A stretch of 6,040 nt of DNA from UBA6136 sp046305255 (GTDB lineage: Bacteria; Pseudomonadota; Gammaproteobacteria; Methylococcales; Methylococcaceae): assembly GCA_046305255.1 (NCBI GenBank), contig JBKCCF010000236.1, positions 1 to 6,040 of the forward strand, read 5' to 3'. The stretch's first letter is position 1; each line of letters starts with the position of its first letter. Shown here piece by piece: positions 1-4,827 of the stretch. Made by a program: the position numbers and the translations under genes. Below the pieces are notes generated by a model. The model was not told where the DNA came from and did no database searches. It was given only the letters and a program-made list of their open reading frames with translations.

Positions 1-4
1 TTGC

Positions 5-1933
5 TTACTTCTTGTCGTCTTTCATTTCTTCAAACTCGGCATCGACGACGTCATCACTCTCGTTCGATCCGGGTGTTGAATGTTCTTCGTGCTGCCCGGC
101 ACCCTCAGTTTGAGCCTTCTGGGCGTAGAGCCTTTCGGCGAGTTTACCGGAAACCTCAGTCAGATGCTGGGTTTTGCGGTCGATCTCGTCCTTGTCGTCT
201 CCCTTGATGGCTTCCTTGAGATCGGCAATAGCAGATTCAATCTGGGTTTTCTCATCCGCCTGCACGCCATCAGCCAGATCGGTCAGGGTTTTGTTGGCAG
301 CATGAATCAATGCATCAGCCTGATTGCGCGCCTGTACCAGTTCATGCAACTTCTTGTCTTCATCGGCATGAAGTTCAGCGTCCTGCACCATGCGCCGTAT
401 CTCATCTTCGTTCAGACCACTGGATGCGGTGATGCGGATCGACTGCTCCTTGTTGGTGGCCTTGTCCTTGGCCGATACATGCAGGATACCGTTGGCGTCG
501 ATATCAAAGGTAACCTCAACCTGTGGCATGCCGCGCGGTGCCGGAGGGATATCGGCCAGGTCGAAGCGGCCCAGCGACTTGTTGTCCTTGGCCATTTCGC
601 GTTCACCCTGCAGGACGTGGATGGTGACCGCCGTCTGATTATCTTCCGCCGTCGAGAACACCTGTCCGGTCTTGGTTGGAATGGTGGTGTTCTTTTCGAT
701 CAGCTTCGTCATAACACCGCCCAGGGTTTCGATGCCCAGTGACAACGGGGTGACGTCCAGCAGCAGTACATCCTTGACCTGTCCACCCAGGACGCCGCCC
801 TGGATGGCGGCGCCCAGTGCGACGGCTTCATCAGGATTGACATCCTTGCGGGGTTCCTTGCCAAAGATCTCTTTTACCATCTCCTGGACCTTGGGCATGC
901 GGCTCTGGCCACCCACCAGGATGATTTCATCGATATCCTTCGCCTTCAGGCCTGAATCCTTGATGGCGGTTTCGCAGGGCCCCCGGGTTTTCATCACGAG
1001 GTCATCGACCAGTGATTCCAGTTTGGCGCGGGTCAGTTTCAGATTGAGATGCTTGGGGCCGCTGGCGTCCGCCGTGACATAGGGTAGGTTGATGTCGGTC
1101 TGCTGGCTGGACGACAGTTCGATCTTGGCCTTTTCTGCAGCTTCCTTGAGCCGCTGCAAAGCCAGCGGGTCGTTGTGCAGGTCGATGCCGTTCTCTTTCT
1201 TGAATTCATCGCAGATCCAGTCAATGACTCGCAGGTCGAAGTCCTCACCGCCGAGGTGAGTGTCGCCGTTGGTGGACAGTACTTCAAACTGGTGTTCGCC
1301 ATCGACTTCGGCAATCTCGATGATGGAGACGTCAAAGGTACCGCCGCCCAGATCGTAAACCGCAACCTTCATGTCGCCTTTTTTGCGATCCAGCCCGAAA
1401 GCCATGGCTGCCGCAGTCGGCTCATTGATGATGCGTTTGACGTCGAGACCGGCGATGCGCCCGGCGTCCTTGGTTGCCTGGCGCTGGGAGTCGTTGAAGT
1501 AAGCGGGTACCGTGATGACCGCTTCCTTGATTTCCTCGCCAAGGAAGGCCTCTGCATCCTTTTTGAGCTTCATCAGGACGCGGGCGGATACTTCCGGTGC
1601 CGCCATTTTTTTGCCGTTGACTTCAATCCATGCGTCACCGTTGTCGGCTTCGACGATATTGTAGGGGACTAAATGGATGTCCTTCTGAACGACAGAGTCC
1701 TTGAATCGACGTCCGATCAAACGCTTTACGGCGTAAAGGGTGTTCTTGGGATTGGTGATTGCCTGACGTTTGGCGGACTGGCCGACCAGAACTTCACTAT
1801 CGGGGGTGAACGCCACAATTGATGGGGTGGTGCGGGCACCTTCCGAATTTTCGATCACGCGGGGCTTGCCGCCCTCAAGGATGGCCACGCAGGAATTGGT
1901 GGTGCCCAAATCAATGCCGATGATTCTTGTCAT
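5..1933 (-). CDS. dnaK: Molecular chaperone DnaK (Hsp70), complete
   Basis: ATP-dependent cytosolic Hsp70 chaperone that binds exposed hydrophobic segments of unfolded proteins and works with DnaJ and GrpE. The 642-residue product is close to the usual length (E. coli about 638). Visible landmarks: Hsp70 signature IDLGTTNS at 7-14, K70, phosphate-binding E171, DLGGGTFDVSII at 194-205 with T199, VGGQSRMPKVQ at 340-350, interdomain linker VLLLD at 389-393, then the beta-sandwich substrate domain to about 505, the helical lid to about 605, and a polar tail ending in DVVDAEFEEMKDDKK, the usual proteobacterial C-terminal motif. The ATG at 1931-1933 has a GGAG Shine-Dalgarno sequence six bases upstream (1940-1943). 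It follows grpE after 94 nt, and that gap holds a sigma32-type promoter. No truncation or missing key residue is seen. Long open frames on the opposite strand are coding shadows. Confidence 0.99.
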   Translation of the reverse strand: MTRIIGIDLGTTNSCVAILEGGKPRVIENSEGARTTPSIVAFTPDSEVLVGQSAKRQAITNPKNTLYAVKRLIGRRFKDSVVQKDIHLVPYNIVEADNGDAWIEVNGKKMAAPEVSARVLMKLKKDAEAFLGEEIKEAVITVPAYFNDSQRQATKDAGRIAGLDVKRIINEPTAAAMAFGLDRKKGDMKVAVYDLGGGTFDVSIIEIAEVDGEHQFEVLSTNGDTHLGGEDFDLRVIDWICDEFKKENGIDLHNDPLALQRLKEAAEKAKIELSSSQQTDINLPYVTADASGPKHLNLKLTRAKLESLVDDLVMKTRGPCETAIKDSGLKAKDIDEIILVGGQSRMPKVQEMVKEIFGKEPRKDVNPDEAVALGAAIQGGVLGGQVKDVLLLDVTPLSLGIETLGGVMTKLIEKNTTIPTKTGQVFSTAEDNQTAVTIHVLQGEREMAKDNKSLGRFDLADIPPAPRGMPQVEVTFDIDANGILHVSAKDKATNKEQSIRITASSGLNEDEIRRMVQDAELHADEDKKLHELVQARNQADALIHAANKTLTDLADGVQADEKTQIESAIADLKEAIKGDDKDEIDRKTQHLTEVSGKLAERLYAQKAQTEGAGQHEEHSTPGSNESDDVVDAEFEEMKDDKK

Positions 1934-1966
1934 TTAATTCTCCGGGTTATTCGTGGTAGTGAGCTG

Positions 1967-1978
1967 AGTCAACTGACT
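1967..1978. repeat. 12-bp palindrome in the dnaK leader
   Basis: AGTCA-AC-TGACT is a perfect inverted repeat with a 2-nt centre. It lies just downstream of the predicted sigma32 transcription start (about 1980) and 34 bp before the dnaK ATG. It could be a protein-binding site or contribute to a short 5' RNA stem, or it may be chance. It resembles no operator I can name with confidence. Confidence 0.3.
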
Positions 1979-1986
1979 TGCGGTGG

Positions 1987-2014
1987 ATATGGGGTTGGCC
2001 AATGTTTTTTCAAG
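1987..2014 (-). promoter_or_regulatory. Sigma32 (RpoH) heat-shock promoter for dnaK
   Basis: On the minus strand the -35 element CTTGAAA (2008-2014, preceded by GG as in the E. coli consensus) is followed by a 13-bp spacer and the -10 element CCCCATAT (1987-1994). Both elements fit the RpoH consensus (TTGAAA and CCCCATNT) essentially perfectly and the spacing is in the normal range. Transcription should start near 1980 and give a leader of about 45 nt before the dnaK ATG. The site lies wholly inside the 94-nt grpE-dnaK gap, so it would make dnaK (and probably dnaJ beyond the window) without hrcA and grpE. The match is seen directly; activity is inferred. Confidence 0.85.
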
Positions 2015-2021
2015 CCGCTCG

Positions 2022-2040
2022 GGCCGACTATTGAACGGCC
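2022..2040 (-). repeat. Stem-loop overlapping the grpE stop codon
   Basis: GGCCG and CGGCC form a perfect 5-bp stem around a 9-nt loop that includes the grpE stop codon, eight bases upstream of the dnaK sigma32 -35 element. There is no T-run after it on the minus strand, so it is not a convincing intrinsic terminator. It might act as a weak attenuator or mRNA-processing signal between grpE and dnaK, but this is a guess. Confidence 0.25.
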
Positions 2041-2585
2041 TGGGCAACCACTACCATGGCGGGTCTCAATAAGCGTTCATTCAGCAGGTAACCCTTTTGA
2101 AATACCTTGATCACGGTATTGGGTTCCACGTCGTCGGTAGGCTGCATGGCCATGGCCTGGTGCAGTTCAGGATTGAAGCGTTCACCTGTAGGATCAACCA
2201 CTTCCACATTGAACTTTTGCAGACTGCTCATGAGTTGCTTGAGGGTCAGTTCCATTCCTTCCCGAAGTTTTTGGGCCTCGGGGTTCTCGCTGGTTTCCAC
2301 GTTCAGCCCCAGTTCAAGGCTATCCGCGACCGGCAGCAACTCGCGGGCGAACTTTTCGAGGCCGAATTTATGAGCATTCTGCAGGTCCTTTTCCGAGCGT
2401 CGTTTCAGGTTTTCAAGCTCTGCTTGAGAGCGCAGCAGCTTTTCCCAGTTTTCCTCGGCGCGACGGGTGGCTTCGATCAATGGGATGTTGATTGGCGCCT
2501 CATCTGCGGCGCTCTCCCCGGCCTGCTCAGTGGGTAGTTCAAATTCTTCCGGTGTGATTTCCGGCAAAGTGTCATCTTGGCTCAT
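2028..2585 (-). CDS. grpE: Nucleotide exchange factor GrpE, complete
   Basis: Cytosolic dimeric co-chaperone that releases ADP from DnaK and also acts as a thermosensor. With the start chosen here it has 185 residues, typical for the family. An acidic, probably disordered N-terminus (to about residue 32) leads into the long coiled-coil helix (about 38-95, with RSQAELENLKRR at 52-63), a second helical part (about 100-125), and the C-terminal beta-wing domain that contacts DnaK (about 126-185). That domain carries the GrpE signature region PNTVIKVFQKGYLLNERLLR at 155-174. The frame stays open up to a GTG at 2639, but that codon has no Shine-Dalgarno sequence. The ATG at 2583-2585 has GGAG nine bases upstream and gives the expected N-terminus MSQDDTLPE. 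It lies 86 nt after hrcA with no visible promoter between, so cotranscription with hrcA is likely. Confidence 0.97.
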   Translation of the reverse strand: MSQDDTLPEITPEEFELPTEQAGESAADEAPINIPLIEATRRAEENWEKLLRSQAELENLKRRSEKDLQNAHKFGLEKFARELLPVADSLELGLNVETSENPEAQKLREGMELTLKQLMSSLQKFNVEVVDPTGERFNPELHQAMAMQPTDDVEPNTVIKVFQKGYLLNERLLRPAMVVVAQAVQ

Positions 2586-2594
2586 CAAGCGCAA

Positions 2595-2598
2595 CTCC
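2595..2598 (-). promoter_or_regulatory. Ribosome binding site that sets the grpE start
   Basis: GGAG on the minus strand stands nine bases before the ATG at 2585. The upstream GTG candidate at 2639 has no purine-rich stretch at a suitable distance. This supports the 185-residue GrpE over the 203-residue reading. Confidence 0.65.
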
Positions 2599-2671
2599 GT
2601 GGGTGATAACTGGTTTTGGGGAGGGGCCTTGTTGCGCACGGGGCAGCAAGACCGGATTTGAATACTCTGTT

Positions 2672-3730
2672 CTAGAGTGGGGGCAGAGATTTGTGATTCA
2701 AGGCCGCACCGACTAGTTTTGCCGCCATATCGACGAGCGGGATGACGCGTTCATACTGCATGCGGGTCGGCCCTATGACGCCGAGTACACCCATGATCTG
2801 GTCATTGACCGAGTAGGACGCTGTTACCAGGCTGCATTGGTTGAGACCGCGATGGCCGGACTCCTCCCCGATGAAGATTTTTACGCCAGAACTTTCGATG
2901 CAGCGGTCCAGCAGGCTGACGATGGCCTCCTTGCGCTGCAGGGTTTCAAACAGAGTGCGGAACTGCTCCATGCTGGCAAGCTCGGAGAAATCCATGAGGT
3001 TGAGTTCGCCCGTCAGCAGGAAGGGGGTATGGCGCTTTTCGTGGCCGCTCAGGGCCAGTTCGGTGATGGCTGCGGCATCAATGATTTCCTGGCTGAGGCG
3101 TTGGCGGGTGTCGCTCATTTCCCTGATCAGCAGTTCCCGAATCTGGGTGAGATCCTTGCCGGCATAATGGCTGCTGAGGAAATTGGCTGCGGCCTGCAGT
3201 TCGGCGCTCGAAAAGTGTCGGGGTGACTGGATGATCTTGTTGTGTACCTCCTGTTGTTCGGTCACCAGAATCACCAATATGCGCCGGTTGGACAGGGGCA
3301 GGAACTCAATATGTCTGAAAGCGCTGGTATTTCTGTGCGGCAGGGTGACGAGGCCGGCCATGTGGGTCGCCTCCGAGAGCAGCCGTGAGGCGGTCTCCAG
3401 AAGATCGGTGGGAGACTCTTGTGAATCCAGATTGCCCTTGAACTGCAGGGTGATTTCCTGTTGCAGGGGCGTGACTGTGAGGAGGGTATCGACGAACAGA
3501 CGGTAGCCCATCACGGTAGGCATACGCCCCGCAGACGTGTGGGGGGCGGTGATCAGACCCATTTCCTCAAGGTCGGACATCACGTTGCGGATGGTCGCAG
3601 GGCTTAAATTGAGTCCCGCATCCTTCGATAGTACCCGGGAGCCCACCGGTTGGCCTTCATTGATGTAGCGCTCAACCAGTACCTTGAGCAGGTGTTGGGC
3701 GCGCGCTGTCAGGTGCAGGGTTGTTGGCAA
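2672..3730 (-). CDS. hrcA: Heat-inducible transcription repressor HrcA, complete
   Basis: DNA-binding repressor of class I heat-shock genes; it binds CIRCE and in studied bacteria depends on GroEL for active folding. The product is 352 residues from the TTG at 3728-3730, in the normal range for HrcA. The N-terminal winged-helix domain (about 5-80) includes EGQPVGSRVLSK at 25-36, the recognition region LSPATIRNVMSDLEEMG at 42-58 and HTSAGRMPT at 64-72. A GAF-like and dimerisation region follows, and the conserved C-terminal block GVIGPTRM is at 317-324. No ATG exists before residue 51. The frame also opens at a TTG at 3790, but that start would translate the CIRCE element and lie upstream of the predicted transcription start. 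TTG 3730 has GAGAG five bases upstream and gives MPTTLHLTARAQHLLK, as in related HrcA proteins. First gene of the operon with grpE and dnaK. Confidence 0.95.
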   Translation of the reverse strand: MPTTLHLTARAQHLLKVLVERYINEGQPVGSRVLSKDAGLNLSPATIRNVMSDLEEMGLITAPHTSAGRMPTVMGYRLFVDTLLTVTPLQQEITLQFKGNLDSQESPTDLLETASRLLSEATHMAGLVTLPHRNTSAFRHIEFLPLSNRRILVILVTEQQEVHNKIIQSPRHFSSAELQAAANFLSSHYAGKDLTQIRELLIREMSDTRQRLSQEIIDAAAITELALSGHEKRHTPFLLTGELNLMDFSELASMEQFRTLFETLQRKEAIVSLLDRCIESSGVKIFIGEESGHRGLNQCSLVTASYSVNDQIMGVLGVIGPTRMQYERVIPLVDMAAKLVGAALNHKSLPPL

Positions 3731-3735
3731 TGAGT

Positions 3736-3740
3736 CTCTC
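3736..3740 (-). promoter_or_regulatory. Ribosome binding site that sets the hrcA TTG start
   Basis: GAGAG on the minus strand lies five bases before the TTG at 3730. It is a moderate Shine-Dalgarno match, but the only one near a usable start codon downstream of CIRCE. The other options (TTG 3790, GTG 3760) fall upstream of or within the operator. Confidence 0.55.
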
Positions 3741-3753
3741 GGAAGTTCAGGAG

Positions 3754-3780
3754 CTGGCACTCCCAGTCGGGGAGTGCCAA
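3754..3780 (-). promoter_or_regulatory. CIRCE operator (HrcA binding site)
   Basis: On the minus strand TTGGCACTC, a 9-bp spacer and GAGTGCCAG form an inverted repeat of exactly the CIRCE layout (consensus TTAGCACTC-N9-GAGTGCTAA). One arm matches 8 of 9 bases and the other 7 of 9; the A-to-G change at position 3 of one arm is matched by the complementary change in the other, so symmetry is kept, and only the outermost pair is broken. It lies directly downstream of the putative -10 of the hrcA promoter, covering the expected start of transcription, and 23 bp before the hrcA TTG. Autorepression of the operon by HrcA is the natural reading. Confidence 0.9.
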
Positions 3781-3809
3781 AAGCTAGCAATCCGTGGATA
3801 ATGTGTCAA
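3781..3809 (-). promoter_or_regulatory. Sigma70-like promoter of the hrcA-grpE-dnaK operon
   Basis: The minus strand has a perfect -35 TTGACA (3804-3809), a 17-bp spacer, and TAGCTT (3781-3786) as a weak -10 (3 of 6). A TG one base before the -10 gives it an extended -10 character. The -10 abuts CIRCE, so the start near 3774 would be inside the operator. No sigma32-type -10 (CCCCAT) follows the -35. The -35, the spacing and the operator position support the call; the poor -10 is its weak point. Confidence 0.65.
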
Positions 3810-3823
3810 GAAATTCATACTAT
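3795..3823 (+). promoter_or_regulatory. Possible nadK-recN promoter
   Basis: On the plus strand TGGATA (4 of 6 to the -35 consensus) and TACTAT (4 of 6 to the -10 consensus) are 17 bp apart. An alternative is GTGCCA (3774-3779) with GATAAT (3797-3802), also 17 bp apart, whose -35 lies in the CIRCE arm. Either one overlaps the divergent hrcA promoter. Both are weak matches, and the leader to the nadK ATG would be more than 100 nt. Confidence 0.4.
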
Positions 3824-3824
3824 A

Positions 3825-3846
3825 GGGCGGGTTGCCGGGGGGGGGG
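3825..3846 (+). other. G10 tract within a G-quadruplex-type motif
   Basis: The plus strand reads GGG, C, GGG, TTGCC and then ten consecutive G (3837-3846), which satisfies the pattern of four G3 runs with loops of 1-7 nt. It begins just after the putative nadK -10, so it would lie at the very start of the nadK transcript or across the start site. A ten-base G run is prone to slippage in the cell and to sequencing error. Folding is inferred from the pattern only. Confidence 0.55.
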
Positions 3847-3858
3847 CACCGTCTGGTC

Positions 3859-3873
3859 AGGCGATAGTCGCCT
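3859..3873 (+). repeat. Short hairpin in the nadK leader
   Basis: AGGCGA, loop TAG, TCGCCT: a perfect 6-bp stem with a 3-nt loop, flanked by two copies of GTCTGG (3851-3856 and 3876-3881). No T-run follows, so it is not a terminator. It lies 65 nt before the nadK start codon. Its function is unknown. Confidence 0.35.
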
Positions 3874-3937
3874 TGGTCTGGCTCGGGACTTTCTGCCTTT
3901 CCGTTTAGTTCTGATTTATTCATCTAGCCTTACATTC

Positions 3938-4825
3938 ATGTCAGCCCAATTCGGGACCGTTGCCCTGATCGGCAAGCCTGATTCCGATCACATCGCAGAA
4001 ACATTATCCGAACTGCATGCCTACCTGACGGGGCGTGGGTTGCGGGTGCTCGTTGAAAGCGAGTGCGCACCGTTTATTCGGGGAGGGGCGCCGATCGACG
4101 TCGCGCCATTGGCCAGGTTGGGTGAGGTGTGTGACGTTGCGGTCGTTTTGGGGGGGGACGGGACGTTACTATCGGCCGCGCGTGCCCTGGCGGTGTTTGA
4201 TATTCCGCTGATTGGGGTCAACCTGGGTCGGCTAGGTTTCCTGGTCGATATTTCGCCGGCAGATATTACGACTCACCTGGATGCCATACTTAACGGGCAG
4301 TTCAGCGAAGAGCGGCGATTTATGCTGGGTGCCAGCATTATCAGGGAAGAACAGGTGATGTATCGGCAGACAGCGATTAACGAGGTGGTAGTCCACCGGT
4401 GGAACGCCAGCAGCATGATAGAGATTGAGACCTCAATCAATGGCGCCTACCTTAATACGCAACGTTCCGATGGTCTTATCGTGTCCACGCCGACCGGATC
4501 CACCGCCTATGCCCTGTCAGCCGGTGGTCCTATCCTTTCGCCTCACCTGCAGGCGATTGTATTGGCGCCGATCAACCCCCATACCTTGACCAATCGCCCC
4601 ATTGTGGTGGATAGCGAAAGCGTGATTGGCGTCGCCTTTCGGCCCAGCCGGCAATTCAGTGCACAGGTGGTCTGCGATAATGTCTGCAGTCCTGACGTGG
4701 CCATCACCGATCGGATTGAGATACGCAAGGAACCCAGGCCATTCCGTTTGCTGCATCCGTTGAATTACGACTTTTTTGAAATCCTTCGCGCCAAATTGAA
4801 CTGGAGTTCGGGTTACCGAAGTTAG
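3938..4825 (+). CDS. nadK: NAD kinase, complete
   Basis: Cytosolic enzyme that phosphorylates NAD at the 2'-hydroxyl of its adenosine ribose, using ATP (or polyphosphate in some bacteria), to give NADP. The 295-residue product matches the family length (E. coli 292). Motifs: GGDGT at 72-76 with catalytic D74, GVNLGRLGFL at 93-102, NE at 148-149, DGLIVSTPTGSTAYALSAGG at 178-197 (the NAD-binding region), HTLTNRPIVV at 215-224, and the C-terminal HPLNYDFFEIL at 273-283. The frame is open back to an ATG at 3794, but those 48 residues resemble nothing in NadK and overlap the promoter region. The ATG at 3938 gives MSAQFGTVALIGKPD, like other NadK N-termini. It has no recognisable Shine-Dalgarno sequence, which is unusual here. 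Divergent from hrcA; recN begins 2 nt after the stop. Confidence 0.97.
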   Translation: MSAQFGTVALIGKPDSDHIAETLSELHAYLTGRGLRVLVESECAPFIRGGAPIDVAPLARLGEVCDVAVVLGGDGTLLSAARALAVFDIPLIGVNLGRLGFLVDISPADITTHLDAILNGQFSEERRFMLGASIIREEQVMYRQTAINEVVVHRWNASSMIEIETSINGAYLNTQRSDGLIVSTPTGSTAYALSAGGPILSPHLQAIVLAPINPHTLTNRPIVVDSESVIGVAFRPSRQFSAQVVCDNVCSPDVAITDRIEIRKEPRPFRLLHPLNYDFFEILRAKLNWSSGYRS

Positions 4826-4827
4826 TC

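Noticed and set aside
80..742. 220-codon open frame on the plus strand, antisense to dnaK
   Set aside because: It lies wholly within dnaK, has no plausible ribosome site or recognisable protein family, and long antisense frames are a common by-product of dnaK codon bias.
1175..1672. 165-codon open frame on the plus strand, antisense to dnaK
   Set aside because: Again fully inside a highly conserved gene, with no recognisable domain; a coding shadow.
1938..1972. Minus-strand TTGACT upstream of dnaK as a sigma70 -35
   Set aside because: At 17 bp spacing the -10 would be TAACCC, a poor match, and transcription would begin at or past the ribosome binding site.
1995..2010. TTGGCCAA followed by a T-run on the plus strand as an intrinsic terminator
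   Set aside because: The palindrome has no loop, no plus-strand gene ends nearby, and the bases are explained by the sigma32 promoter spacer and -35 on the other strand.
2586..2639. 18-residue extension of GrpE from GTG 2639
   Set aside because: No ribosome binding site before the GTG, while ATG 2585 has GGAG at a workable distance.
2664..2678. ACTCT-GTTCT-AGAGT inverted repeat over the hrcA stop as a terminator
   Set aside because: Only a 5-bp AT-containing stem with no T-run on the minus strand; it would not terminate, and grpE appears to depend on read-through from hrcA.
3794..3937. 48-residue N-terminal extension of NadK from ATG 3794
   Set aside because: It covers the promoter region and the G10 run, lacks NadK-like sequence, and the start at 3938 gives a normal family N-terminus and length.
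3840..3937. LexA/SOS box for nadK-recN
   Set aside because: Each CTG in the region was checked for CAG ten bases on; none fits.
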